The notes beneath the pieces are model-generated. The model ran no database searches. It was not told where the DNA came from and was given only the letters and a program-made list of their open reading frames with translations. A program made the translations under genes and the position numbers. A stretch of DNA of 64,000 bases from Myxococcales bacterium (GTDB lineage: Bacteria; Myxococcota_A; Polyangia; Polyangiales; Polyangiaceae): contig JAAZAA010000299.1 in NCBI GenBank assembly GCA_012514535.1, positions 1-64,000 on the forward strand, written 5' to 3'. Below, piece by piece: positions 1 through 8,679 of the stretch. Numbering within the stretch: position 1 is the first letter of the stretch; every line of letters begins with the position of its first letter.

Positions 1-1049
1 GCCTCGCCGCTCACCGGCACCTTGAAGCCCGTGACCAGGCTGCAGCTCGAGCCGACGGCGCAGTCGAGCGCACACCCCCCACCGTCGTTGACGTCCTCGC
101 AATCGACGTCACAGGTCGCCCCCGGCGCGCAGCGGACGGAGCACTCGGCGAAGTGAGCGCAGTCCATCTGGCAGCGGGAGCCCTCGAGGCACTCCGCGGC
201 GCAGTTCGCCTCCGCCCCGCAGGTGAACTCACAGGACGCGCGGTCCATGCACGACATCCCCGAGCAGGTCTGCTGGAAGCCGCAGTCGAACTCGCAGGAC
301 TCGGTGATGCCGCACTGCTTGCCACTGCACGCCGCGTCCTTGCAGCTGGTCGTGTCATCCCGGAGACAGTCCCCCTCCGGCGCCAGACACTTCCCGCAGC
401 TCGTCGTCTCGAGCTTGCACGTCGCCGCTTCGCACCCCAGCGAGCTGGCTCCGCCAGCGCCACCCATCCCGCCGCTGGTAGCAGGGAGCAGCCCGATGTC
501 CTCACAGCTCTCGTCGGACGGGACCCCCGCCTCGCACTGCTCGCCCTCCTCCACCTCGCCGTTGCCGCAGACGGAGCACCCCTCCGTCACCCAACCGAGC
601 CCGTCGGCGTCGCAGGTGGCCTTCCCTCCGCTGAACGCCTCGGGATCGATGGCGGTGCAGTCCTTCTCGTCCACCTCCGGCGTGCACACCAAACACTCCG
701 TGGTGTCCCAGCCGGTGCACGCCTCGTTGCACACGGCCGTGCCCCCCACGAACGCCTCCGCGTCGACGCTCGCGCACTCGGCCGACTCGCCGACCTCACA
801 AATACAGCTGGTGACTCCACCCGTGCTCGCGCCGCTTCCCCCCGTGGCGGCGCCGCCCGTGGCGGCTCCGCCCGTGGCCGAACCGCCGGTGGTGAATCCG
901 CCCGTCGCGCTCCCACCGCTCGACGCACCTCCCGCCGCGGGGCCCGCCCCACCCGTCGCTCCCGAGACCGGCTCGTCCGTACTGGTGGCGCACGCGCCGA
1001 CGATCACCAACCCGCAGCCAAGCAACGAAAGAAACGCGAAGGGCCTCAT
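1..1049 (-). CDS. Cys-rich putative lipoprotein, 3' end beyond window
   Basis: I found this by translating the minus strand from an ATG at 1049; the frame stays open to the window edge, so the ORF track does not list it. The N-terminus has a hydrophobic stretch ending in VGACA, which looks like a lipobox. It is followed by a Gly/Ser/Thr-rich linker with repeated ATGG units, then about 250 residues dense in cysteine, with many short spacings such as SCEFDCG, CRxxC and CDVDCE. Regular Cys spacing suggests disulfide-rich extracellular repeats of a kind common in myxobacterial surface proteins. No enzymatic motif is visible. About 349 codons are present and the C-terminus is missing. The listed minus-strand ORFs at 11-505, 502-777 and 587-952 are shadows in other frames. 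Confidence 0.8.
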   Translation of the reverse strand, partial: MRPFAFLSLLGCGLVIVGACATSTDEPVSGATGGAGPAAGGASSGGSATGGFTTGGSATGGAATGGAATGGSGASTGGVTSCICEVGESAECASVDAEAFVGGTAVCNEACTGWDTTECLVCTPEVDEKDCTAIDPEAFSGGKATCDADGLGWVTEGCSVCGNGEVEEGEQCEAGVPSDESCEDIGLLPATSGGMGGAGGASSLGCEAATCKLETTSCGKCLAPEGDCLRDDTTSCKDAACSGKQCGITESCEFDCGFQQTCSGMSCMDRASCEFTCGAEANCAAECLEGSRCQMDCAHFAECSVRCAPGATCDVDCEDVNDGGGCALDCAVGSSCSLVTGFKVPVSGE

Positions 1050-1322
1050 AGTTTCGTTTATCGTGAGAAGAACTCTGCCGTCCAGGCGCAACGAAACGAG
1101 CACCGTAAGGGGCCGACACCGTTGTCCTTTCCCGCTCCCGTTCGCCCGCACGGCGTCCTCCCTTCGGCTCGTCTCCGTCCAGCGGGCCCGCTGCGGTCCG
1201 CCCTCGAGACCAGCACCACCGCTCTCGAGGCTGGAGGTCTCTCGGCTCGCCGACGACCCCGACGCCCTTCGGCCCGCGGCTCGACCAGGCGAACGGGACG
1301 GCCGCTCTCGCCCCCTCCACGC

Positions 1323-1400
1323 GCGCAATTTCTGCGCACCTCAACACATAAACGCAACAACTGCGTTTTGCGCAAAGGGGAGCTCCTCGATATTCGCGCA
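1323..1400 (+). promoter_or_regulatory. GCGCA-type palindromes, possible enhancer sites
   Basis: Three related sites lie 75-155 bp upstream of the predicted sigma-54 start point: GCGCA-ATTTC-TGCGC (1323-1337), the perfect palindrome TTTGCGCAAA (1367-1376), and a half-site CGCGCA around 1395-1400. Sigma-54 promoters need upstream sites for a bacterial enhancer-binding protein, and repeated palindromes at this distance fit that role. The link to such a protein is inference. The rest of 1050-1450 holds nothing I can interpret. Confidence 0.4.
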
Positions 1401-1449
1401 AAAGCAGCAAATTTCACCCAGTTCAGGGGCAAGCCCGGCTTGAGAAAAT

Positions 1450-1466
1450 CTGGCCCGCATTTTGCT
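1450..1466 (+). promoter_or_regulatory. sigma-54 (-24/-12) promoter candidate
   Basis: The sequence CTGGCCCGCATTTTGCT matches the sigma-54 consensus YTGGCACGNNNNTTGCW at all but one defined position, with the required GG-N10-GC spacing. Transcription would start near 1477, about 43 nt before the ATG of the 70-aa membrane peptide. Confidence 0.65.
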
Positions 1467-1519
1467 CTATGGAGGGTAGCCCGGCCATGTCGGTCGGGAG
1501 AATCAGAAAGGAGGCAGTC

Positions 1520-1732
1520 ATGAACCCCCTCAAGAAGCGAGCAGCAGCCTGGATGGCAGGTATGTTCTTGCTCATCGGAGGCTTTTTGGCTGCTGCGGTC
1601 ATCTTGCCTCATCGCGCCGAGCCCTACGGTGCCGGCGCGCCGGAGGTCGAGGTCCCGCGGATGGAAAACGTCCCCGGGCCGCACGCACCCCGCATGGCGA
1701 TCGAGCTCGAAGCCGCGGAGGCAGCCGAGTAG
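1520..1732 (+). CDS. 70-aa single-span membrane peptide
   Basis: The ORF track starts this frame at 1469, but the ATG at 1520 has a strong Shine-Dalgarno (AAAGGAGG, 1507-1514) at ideal spacing, so I use it. The peptide has a basic start (MNPLKKR), one hydrophobic segment at about residues 10-28 ending in AAAVILP, then an acidic, Pro/Glu-rich tail of about 40 residues. It could be a signal-anchored inner-membrane peptide with a periplasmic tail. I do not recognise a family. It lies just downstream of a near-consensus sigma-54 promoter, so expression is probably activator-dependent. It is convergent with the SLC13 gene, 33 bp away. Confidence 0.6.
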   Translation: MNPLKKRAAAWMAGMFLLIGGFLAAAVILPHRAEPYGAGAPEVEVPRMENVPGPHAPRMAIELEAAEAAE

Positions 1733-1765
1733 CCAGTGACGAAGGAGGGCAGGGGCGCCTCCGGC

Positions 1766-3199
1766 TCAACCGAGCACGAGCGCGCCCCAGCCCACCGCCA
1801 GCGCAGGGCAGAGGAACGCCAAGACCAGCCCGATGCGCATGAAATCTTTCCCCTCGAGCCCTCCGGCAGAGAACGCGATGGCGTTCGGAGGCGTCGAGAT
1901 CGGCAAACACATCCCCGTCGACGCCGCCAGCGCGATCGACACCGCCGCGAGGGGCTCGAAGCCAGGAGCCAACGCCACTCCGACGGGCACGAGGATCGTC
2001 GCCGCCGCCGTGTTGCTCATGAAGTTGGACAGGATGGACGTCGTGTAGGCCATCACCAACGAGAGGGCGACGGGCGCGAGGCCCTGCACGGGCAGACGGG
2101 CGACCATCCAGCTGGCGAGCCCGGTCTCCGTGACGGCGACCCCGAGCGCGAGGCCGCCGAACAACAGGAGGAGCACGTCCCACTGGAGGGACCGCACGTC
2201 CGCCGCGCGGAGGATGCCCGTGGCAGCGAACAGACAGATCGGCACGAACGAGACGACCGGCGTGGGCACCCCGTGCCAGGTGCCGGTCATCCAGAGGATG
2301 ACGGTCAAGGTGAAGACCACCATCACGATGATCTGCCGCCACGCAGGCAACCTCTCCGAGACATCCAAGTTGGCGAACGTCGGGAGCGGCGCCGCGGCGC
2401 CGTCCTGCGCCGGGTACCACGTCCGGAGCAACGTGTAGCTGACGAGGAAGAGCGCCAGGGCGGGAGGCAGACCGATCAGGAGCCAGCGGGCGAAGTCGAT
2501 CTCGCCTTCACCCCCGACGGCGCCCGCGGCGATCGCGTTGGGCGGTGATCCGATGAGGGTCGCCATGCCCCCGAGGTTCGTCGCCACGGCGACGCCCAGG
2601 AGCAGCGCCCGGCGAGACGGATCGCCGTTCGGGCGAGCAGCGGCGATGGGCATCGCGATGGCCATCAGCATCGCCGCGGCCGCCGTGTTCGACATGAACA
2701 TGGAGAGGACGAAGCCGACCACCATCAACCCGAGCAGGGCGCGGGCTGGTGTCGTCCCGGAGATCATCAGGACCCGACGCGCCATCCAGCGGTCGAGCCC
2801 GGTCTTGCTGGCGGCTTGGCCGAGCACGAAGCCTCCCAAGAAGAGCCACAACAGCGGGCTCGCCCAGGGCGCCAGGAAGCGGTCCCAGTCCGCGCGCCGC
2901 CCCATGTCCCCGAGGAGCAGGATCTCCAAGCCGACCACGAGGAGCGCGACGCCGTAGGAGGCGACCGCCTCGGTCACCCAGAGTCCCGCCGCGAACAGCA
3001 GGATGAACAGCGCGTGGCGCCCCTGCTCGGGCAGATCCGCGTGCGCCGGCAGGTAACTGAACGACCACGCGAGCGCCAGGCAGACGACCGTCAAGACGCC
3101 TTGGCGCCACGAGCGCACCTCCAGCCGCTCGAGCAGCTCCCGTAGCTCCCGGCGCTCTTCGCTGAGGAGCGACCACCTCCTGGACGACCCTGGCTTCAT
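1766..3199 (-). CDS. SLC13/DASS-family anion:sodium symporter
   Basis: A 477-aa polytopic inner-membrane protein of the divalent anion:Na+ symporter family, which moves dicarboxylates, sulfate or in some members phosphate with sodium. Both hallmark repeats are present: SNTAAAAM followed by IGSPPNAIA in the first half, and SNTAAAT followed by ISTPPNAIAF in the second. The SNT motifs bind substrate and sodium in this family. About twelve hydrophobic segments can be counted. The track extends the frame to 3553 through an Arg/Pro-rich stretch that looks non-coding; I start at the ATG at 3199 (MKPGSSRRW). It lies 91 nt after the small lipoprotein of the TonB operon on the same strand and may be its last gene. 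The substrate is unknown; phosphate or a phosphorylated compound is possible given the Pho-like boxes upstream of the operon. Confidence 0.85.
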   Translation of the reverse strand: MKPGSSRRWSLLSEERRELRELLERLEVRSWRQGVLTVVCLALAWSFSYLPAHADLPEQGRHALFILLFAAGLWVTEAVASYGVALLVVGLEILLLGDMGRRADWDRFLAPWASPLLWLFLGGFVLGQAASKTGLDRWMARRVLMISGTTPARALLGLMVVGFVLSMFMSNTAAAAMLMAIAMPIAAARPNGDPSRRALLLGVAVATNLGGMATLIGSPPNAIAAGAVGGEGEIDFARWLLIGLPPALALFLVSYTLLRTWYPAQDGAAAPLPTFANLDVSERLPAWRQIIVMVVFTLTVILWMTGTWHGVPTPVVSFVPICLFAATGILRAADVRSLQWDVLLLLFGGLALGVAVTETGLASWMVARLPVQGLAPVALSLVMAYTTSILSNFMSNTAAATILVPVGVALAPGFEPLAAVSIALAASTGMCLPISTPPNAIAFSAGGLEGKDFMRIGLVLAFLCPALAVGWGALVLG

Positions 3200-3290
3200 G
3201 GGACCACCGGGCCCGCATGATGCCCCTCTGCCCTGCCCGACGAAAGACGGCGTTCCCAGCGGGCACCAGCGGGGGCCCAGGCGCGCCCCC

Positions 3291-3611
3291 TCAGCGCTCG
3301 CCCAGGCAGCGCACGACGACGACGCCGGAGTAGTAGGGAAAGCCTGGCCCGACGTCGTAGCGCCCCTGGTGGCGCGCCAGCTCGTAGCCCTCCGCGCACA
3401 GCTCGTCGGCCTCCTCGAGGCAGGCTTGGGGGTCGTCACGACAGGTGATGCGCCACCACCCCGCGGAACCATCGGGACCGACGACGGGCGTCGCCTGAGC
3501 CCTCGCGCTGCATCCGGCGACGACGTGGGCAGCGCACAAAAGGACCAGGCCACCCCAGGCCCGCGCGCGGGCGCTGTTCCCAGAGGACGACGAAGGCTCG
3601 GTGCGTGCCAT
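3291..3611 (-). CDS. small Cys-containing lipoprotein of the TonB operon
   Basis: A 106-aa protein with a hydrophobic N-terminal segment ending in HVVAGCSA, a good lipobox. The mature part contains WWRITC, then CLEEADELC and a terminal VVVRCLG, giving a few conserved-looking cysteines that may pair. Its ATG at 3611 overlaps the TGA of the TonB-dependent receptor (TGATG), so translation is probably coupled. I do not recognise a named family; it may be a periplasmic accessory of the receptor. The longer 421-aa track ORF is a shadow that runs in this frame through the receptor gene. Confidence 0.75.
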   Translation of the reverse strand: MARTEPSSSSGNSARARAWGGLVLLCAAHVVAGCSARAQATPVVGPDGSAGWWRITCRDDPQACLEEADELCAEGYELARHQGRYDVGPGFPYYSGVVVVRCLGER

Positions 3612-6600
3612 CAGTAGGAGTACCCCGCCGAGAGAGAGAGGACGACGCCGTTCCGGTAGCTGTGCGTGGCGCGGTCCTGTCGACGCTCGCGTCCCTGCGT
3701 CACCAAATACTGCGTGTTCAGGATGTTCTCCGCCGAGAACCCGATCTGGACCCCACCGCCGACCTCTCGGGAGACGGTCAGATCCACCTGGTGTTGCGGC
3801 TGCAGGTAGTAGTCGTCGAGCCCCGCGGTGCCCACGCGGACGATCCGCTTCCCGGTCGTGTTGTAGAGGAGACGAACGTTCGTCTCCGATGGGCCCGAGT
3901 AGTCGAGGGCGATGTTCACGACGTAGGGCGCTTGGTTGACCATGGCGCGCTCCGTGTTCGTCAAGAAGCCCACCCCCGTGGCGTCCGCTCCCGTCTGGTC
4001 GAGGCGGATGCGGGAGGTGGTCAGGGTCAGGTTCCCCATGAGGCTGAAGTCCTCCAGAGCCTCGTCGATGAACTCGAGGCTCTTGCGCGCTTCGATCTCG
4101 ACGCCGATCAGAAAGGCGCCGCGCGCGTTGCGATAGCGGAGGAAGTTCAAGCTGGAGGAGGGCTCGAGCACGGGCTCCAGCGGATCGGTGAAGTCCTTCG
4201 CGAAGGCGGAGATCGAGACGACCTCCTGCGGCGACGGGAAGTAGTCGGCCCTCAGATCCGCGTTGACGACCTTCGTGATCCTCAGGTTCGGATCGCCTGC
4301 CACCAGGGCGCCGCCGTAGTAGTCCTGGAAGGTGAAGCTCGCGAGCTCCCGCAGCTGCGGACGCGCCAAGGTCCGGCTGACCGCGCCACGGAGCTCGAGG
4401 GACTCCGACAAGGCGTAGACGACGGACAGGCTCGGGAGCACGTCCACGCTCTCGAGCTCCGCCCGGTCGCCGTCGATCTCGCGACGCGCGAACTGATCGT
4501 AGGGAGCCAGGAAGATGCGGGTGCTCTCCAGGCGCGCCCCACCGATGAGCCGCCACCGCTCGGTGAGTTGGCTGTCGCCCATCAGGTAGCCGGCGTAGAT
4601 GCCGGTCTCCGCCGAGTACGCGTCGGACTTCAGGTTCGTGTCTTCGAGGAGCTCCAGCGGAGAGCCCCCCAAGTGCTCACGAACGAAGAGGTCTCCGGGG
4701 CAGCGCGCGGAGTCGAACTCCGGGCCGCAGGTGAACACCCCGTCGTCCGCCCCGCGCGCCGTGCGAAAGGAGAAGCGACGCGCCCCGAAGATGCGCTCCC
4801 TGGTGTTCACCGCGCCGCCCACCTTCAGCTTCGTCGGCAGCTCCCCGCGGAGGATGGGCTGGGTCCAGTCGACGAACACCGCCTGCGCGTTCTCGTCCAT
4901 GTCCGCGTAGAAGTGACGGCCGCTGGTCGCGCCCCCCAAGAACGCGAAGGTATCGGACTGAGCGCCGCGGAAGTACACGGCGTCGCGCATGTCCGGCTGG
5001 CTCATGGAGGCCTTCGCCAAGGACAGCCGCCAATCGAGCTCCGCGTCGTGCAGCTCCGGGAAGGCGTGGACGCCGCGGAGCTGGGCGAAGTCGAGGGTCC
5101 GGCTCGTGAAGTCCAAACGCGAGTTACCGACGGTGCCGTCGTTGTTCGCCAGATAGCCACGGAACACCGAGGTGGTGTCGTCGGCGAGCTGACTGCGCAT
5201 CGCGAGCAGGTTGATCGCGTGGTGCTCCCCGAGCTCGAGACCGATGATCCCGAAGCTCCCCCAACGGACCGACTCGCGCCCCAGGCGGCGCCGGGCATCG
5301 ATCGAGACGCTCAGCGCGTCGCTGCCTCCTTCACCGGTCGGGATGAACTCTCGGATGAGCTCGTCACGGACGGTGTACTTGCGCCCGTAGGTCAGAGCAC
5401 CTACGGCCCCCAGGCGCGCGCCCCTGCCCAAGTCCCAGCCATTGCCCAGCATGACGGTCCCGCCGTGATGGGGTGGGGTGAACGCCCGCGTCGTGTTCAT
5501 CGGGTTGTCGAAGGCGGGACCCAACCCATCGATGTCTCCGCGCCCGATCCGGTCGCCCTCGGGGGTCCTCTGCCCGGGGGCGAGCGCGTAGTCCCGGGGG
5601 ACCTCATCGGGCAGCGCCCGGTGCCCGTCGTCGATCCCCAGCCAGTCCGTGCTCCCCCCGTCGTAGGAGAGGCGATGGCGGAAGGTGGCCTGGCTGTTCC
5701 AACCTGCCTTTAGGGAGAAGTTGAAGAGCAGACGCTCCGGCACGGTGATCGTCTCGATGCGCACCGAGCCGCCAGCGAAATCCGCGGGCATGTCGGGGGT
5801 GAACGTCTTGGCGATGTCGATGGACCGGATCGTCTGCGTCGGGAAGAGATCGAGCGGGACCGTCGCCCTGTCCGGCTCCGGGCTCGGCAGGGTCGATCCG
5901 TTCACCAACGCGTTCGTGTACCGCTCACCCAAGCCCCGCACATAGACGAAGCGGCCGTCGACGATCGTGACCCCCACGACCCGCTGCGCGGCGCCTGCGG
6001 CGTCGCCCGCGGGCGTCCGCGAGATGTCCTCCGAGGTGATGGCGTCGGTCAGGGAGGCAGACTCCCGCCGCTCGTCCATGTAGGCCGCCACGCTGCCCTC
6101 GATGTGCGGCGCGGTGACGACGAAGTCGTCCAGGGCCACGGAGGACGGCGCGAGCTCGATCTCGATCTCCCGAGTGCGAGCGGCGTCGACGACGACCTCC
6201 GAGCGCGACTCCGTCGAGTAGTCCGTGTGGATGACGGACAGATCCCACGTGCCCTCCGGCAGCTCGACCCGAAAGCGCCCCTGCTCGTCCGTAACGGCCT
6301 CCACGGGCGCTCCCCGAACGTACACCTTGGCCCCGGCGACGGGCGCCTTGGCCTCCAGCGCCCGCACGACGCCCACCAGCGTCCCGATGGCTTCACTCGG
6401 CTCGTCCGGTGCTTCCTGGCGGGCCTCCCGAGCTTCGCTGGCCTCCGCCCCTTCGACGAGGAGCGACTCCACCGTCCCGTCGAGCCGCAGCGTGGCCACG
6501 AGCTCGGCGGTCTGCCCCGCGACGAGCCGGATCTGCCCCAGGTCCAATCGGAGCGCTCCGGTCCCCGGAGCCTCGGGCACCAACGCTCGGGGGACGGTGA

Positions 6601-7003
6601 GGCCGACGCGAGCGACACGCGACGCGGCTTCCCGGACGCCCTCCGTCGCGCTCACGAGCTCCGCGCTGCCGTTCTCGTTGGTCCGAGCCGCCACCATCGC
6701 GCCGTGCGCCACACTCACCGCGCCGTGCTCCAGCGTCACCGACACGTCAGCGGCTGGCGTCGCTCCCACGAACACCAGGACGTGGAGCTGCGTCGTCCCC
6801 TGGTGTCCTGCCTCCGGCGCCCCTGGTCCTTCGTGACCCGTCGCTTCTTGAGGTGTCGCCTCCTGGGCCGCCTCCTTTGCCGCCACTTCCTGGACCTCCT
6901 CGGGCACCGCTTCTCGAGACAGCGCAGACGGCGCCGAGAACAGGGTCACCGAGACGACGCCCACGCGGATCATCCCCGACCGCAACCATCGGATCGTTCG
7001 CAT
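3611..7003 (-). CDS. TonB-dependent outer-membrane receptor with carboxypeptidase-regulatory-like domain
   Basis: A 1130-aa outer-membrane receptor. It has a signal peptide (about 1-29), a Glu/Ala-rich low-complexity region, and a CarboxypepD_reg-like beta-sandwich that includes the stretch DEQGRFRVELPEGTW. Then come a possible TonB box (DDFVVTAP), a plug domain with VYVRGLGERYTN and FAGGSVRIET, and a long beta-barrel ending in an aromatic residue (GYSY), as barrel proteins do. The track start (GTG at 7309) lies inside the preceding lipoprotein gene; the ATG at 7003 precedes a clear signal peptide. It sits downstream of a full TonB2-type motor and of a paired lipoprotein. The substrate is not readable from sequence; phosphate-related cargo is inferred from the putative Pho boxes. 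Confidence 0.92.
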   Translation of the reverse strand: MRTIRWLRSGMIRVGVVSVTLFSAPSALSREAVPEEVQEVAAKEAAQEATPQEATGHEGPGAPEAGHQGTTQLHVLVFVGATPAADVSVTLEHGAVSVAHGAMVAARTNENGSAELVSATEGVREAASRVARVGLTVPRALVPEAPGTGALRLDLGQIRLVAGQTAELVATLRLDGTVESLLVEGAEASEAREARQEAPDEPSEAIGTLVGVVRALEAKAPVAGAKVYVRGAPVEAVTDEQGRFRVELPEGTWDLSVIHTDYSTESRSEVVVDAARTREIEIELAPSSVALDDFVVTAPHIEGSVAAYMDERRESASLTDAITSEDISRTPAGDAAGAAQRVVGVTIVDGRFVYVRGLGERYTNALVNGSTLPSPEPDRATVPLDLFPTQTIRSIDIAKTFTPDMPADFAGGSVRIETITVPERLLFNFSLKAGWNSQATFRHRLSYDGGSTDWLGIDDGHRALPDEVPRDYALAPGQRTPEGDRIGRGDIDGLGPAFDNPMNTTRAFTPPHHGGTVMLGNGWDLGRGARLGAVGALTYGRKYTVRDELIREFIPTGEGGSDALSVSIDARRRLGRESVRWGSFGIIGLELGEHHAINLLAMRSQLADDTTSVFRGYLANNDGTVGNSRLDFTSRTLDFAQLRGVHAFPELHDAELDWRLSLAKASMSQPDMRDAVYFRGAQSDTFAFLGGATSGRHFYADMDENAQAVFVDWTQPILRGELPTKLKVGGAVNTRERIFGARRFSFRTARGADDGVFTCGPEFDSARCPGDLFVREHLGGSPLELLEDTNLKSDAYSAETGIYAGYLMGDSQLTERWRLIGGARLESTRIFLAPYDQFARREIDGDRAELESVDVLPSLSVVYALSESLELRGAVSRTLARPQLRELASFTFQDYYGGALVAGDPNLRITKVVNADLRADYFPSPQEVVSISAFAKDFTDPLEPVLEPSSSLNFLRYRNARGAFLIGVEIEARKSLEFIDEALEDFSLMGNLTLTTSRIRLDQTGADATGVGFLTNTERAMVNQAPYVVNIALDYSGPSETNVRLLYNTTGKRIVRVGTAGLDDYYLQPQHQVDLTVSREVGGGVQIGFSAENILNTQYLVTQGRERRQDRATHSYRNGVVLSLSAGYSY

Positions 7004-7078
7004 AACTTTCGACTGCTTCGCCCCGACTCTTCGGGTTCCGCGGGGGGATCGACACACCCCGATGCGGGCACGGAGGCC

Positions 7079-7115
7079 CTGCCACCGCCAGCTCATCGCG
7101 AGCTCGCGGCGGCAG
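7079..7115 (-). other. intercistronic stem-loop before the receptor gene
   Basis: Arms CTGCCACCGCCAGCTC (7079-7094) and GAGCTCGCGGCGGCAG (7100-7115) pair at 14 of 16 positions around a 5-nt loop. It lies in the 131-nt gap between the beta-strand-rich lipoprotein and the receptor gene, with no T-tract on the minus strand. It may act as an mRNA processing or stability element rather than a terminator. Confidence 0.55.
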
Positions 7116-7134
7116 GTCGGCCCGGGTCTTTCTG

Positions 7135-8532
7135 TCAGTCCACGCTCCAGTCGACCCACAGGCCCTGCATCCAGTCCGCCTCGTCCTTGAAGGCGCCCAG
7201 GCCGGAGCCCGTCACTGCCGAGCCGGGGCCGTCCGCGGCGAGACAGTCCGAGAGCTCGAAGGGCGGCTCGTCCGGCACCTCGTTGCCGCGCTCCTCGAAC
7301 TCGAACCACTCCACCGGGTCGAGGGGAGGATCACTGCTGTCATGGACCGTCCCGATGACGTTCACGTGGTTCTCGAAGAACGTCGAGTCCGTGAGGAGCA
7401 CCCGCGGCTCCTCCGCCGTCCCTGCCGGATCGCGCAGGCTCACCCCGTTGTGCCAGCCGAGGAACACCTGATCCGTGAAGGTCCCCGTCACCCCGCGGCG
7501 GAACACGGCGCCGTTCGACGTCGTCGCCAGGCCCTCGCCGGGCCCGCAGAGGGTGACCTTGCTCGACGTCACGTTCGTGACCGGCTCGAGGTCGGGGTTG
7601 CTGCTGTTGTTGTCGCACTCCCAGCCGTTGGGGTCGCGGGAGTCCACGTCCGTCCTCGTCAGGCGGCCGAAGAGCGTGTGGAGCTCCCCGTTGTAGCCCT
7701 GATCCGCGTCGAACATGTCGTCGTCGGCGTTGTGGGCGATCAGATGGTGGGCGTTCACCGTGCCGCCGAACCACTCGAACGCGTCGTCGAGGGCGTTCGA
7801 CACCATGACGTGATGGACCTCGGTTCCCCTGCCGACGCTCCCGAACGTGATGCCGTTGATCTCGTTGTCCGGCGCGATCTCCACGCCCGGGAACTCGATG
7901 CGCACGTACTTGATCACGCCGCTGTCGTCGTCCGGATCGTCGCCGCCGTGCTGGTACTTCGGGTCCGGATCCAGTCCCTCGATGTTGACGCTGCCTTGGT
8001 TGTTCGGAGCGCGCCCGAGGATCACGATGCCGCCCCAGTCGCCCGGGCGACGCTCCCCCTCCTCGGCCCAGCTCGTGAACAAGATGGGAGCGTCCGGCTC
8101 TCCCGCGGCGATGATCTTCGCGCCGCGGGAGACCACCAGCACGCTGTTGCCGTTGGCCCCTTCCGGCTGTCCCTCGATCCTCGTGCAAGGCTCGATGGTG
8201 AGCGTGCTGCCTTCTTCGACGTAGGTCAGGCCGTCGAGCAGCCAGACCTTGTCGCTCGTCAACGTCATATCCGGGTTCTGCGGGATGACGGCCTCCTCCT
8301 TGTCGCCGCGGGAGAGATCGCACTCGCCTGAGTTCATGCGGCCTCCAGAGCCGGAGCCCGAGTCGTTGCCGCTACCGCCGCTCCCGTCGTCCCCGGCGCT
8401 GCCGCCCGAGCTGGCGCCGCCCGAGCTGGCGCCGCCCGTGTTGCCGCCGTCGCCGCCGTTCTCGTCATCACCGCACGCGACGACGCAGGTCGTCGCCGCG
8501 ATCAAAGACAGAAGTGAAATCGTTCGGTTCAT
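7135..8532 (-). CDS. beta-helix-like lipoprotein paired with the TonB receptor
   Basis: A 465-aa lipoprotein. The signal peptide ends in CVVACG, a lipobox, followed by a Gly/Ser/Asp-rich linker. The mature domain contains short beta-strand turns (LTIEPCTRI, SVLVVSRGAKIIA, PILFTSW, WGGIVILG, TEVHHVMVSN), the pattern of a right-handed parallel beta-helix. Acidic loops such as ADDDMFDADQ could bind calcium or another cation. Start at the ATG at 8532, behind GAGGAG at good spacing. Related surface lipoproteins are often encoded next to TonB-dependent receptors, where they may capture substrate; that role is inference. Both flanking gaps contain stem-loops. Confidence 0.75.
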   Translation of the reverse strand: MNRTISLLSLIAATTCVVACGDDENGGDGGNTGGASSGGASSGGSAGDDGSGGSGNDSGSGSGGRMNSGECDLSRGDKEEAVIPQNPDMTLTSDKVWLLDGLTYVEEGSTLTIEPCTRIEGQPEGANGNSVLVVSRGAKIIAAGEPDAPILFTSWAEEGERRPGDWGGIVILGRAPNNQGSVNIEGLDPDPKYQHGGDDPDDDSGVIKYVRIEFPGVEIAPDNEINGITFGSVGRGTEVHHVMVSNALDDAFEWFGGTVNAHHLIAHNADDDMFDADQGYNGELHTLFGRLTRTDVDSRDPNGWECDNNSSNPDLEPVTNVTSSKVTLCGPGEGLATTSNGAVFRRGVTGTFTDQVFLGWHNGVSLRDPAGTAEEPRVLLTDSTFFENHVNVIGTVHDSSDPPLDPVEWFEFEERGNEVPDEPPFELSDCLAADGPGSAVTGSGLGAFKDEADWMQGLWVDWSVD

Positions 8533-8606
8533 TGGTTGCTCCTCATCATTTCCCAAGCGCGGCTCTCGCGCGCTCGCTGCAGAGCTCGTGCTCGCGCCCT
8601 CTCTTT

Positions 8607-8637
8607 GCCCGTCCCGGATGGCAACTCCGTGACGGGC
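8607..8637 (-). other. intercistronic stem-loop between TPR and lipoprotein genes
   Basis: GCCCGTCCCGGA (8607-8618) pairs with TCCGTGACGGGC (8626-8637) at 11 of 12 positions around a 7-nt loop. It lies in the 147-nt gap between the TPR gene and the lipoprotein gene, with no T-tract after it in the minus direction. Confidence 0.5.
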
Positions 8638-8679
8638 GGGCGACTTCTCGGCAAGGCAGAGGCCAACGGGTCGGGGTGC

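Noticed and set aside
3605-5713. 702-aa plus-strand ORF
   Set aside because: Antisense to the TonB receptor; Arg/Glu/Val-rich composition of a GC-rich shadow frame, no motifs.
6104-7471. 455-aa plus-strand ORF
   Set aside because: Antisense to the receptor N-terminus and lipoprotein C-terminus; no recognisable domain.
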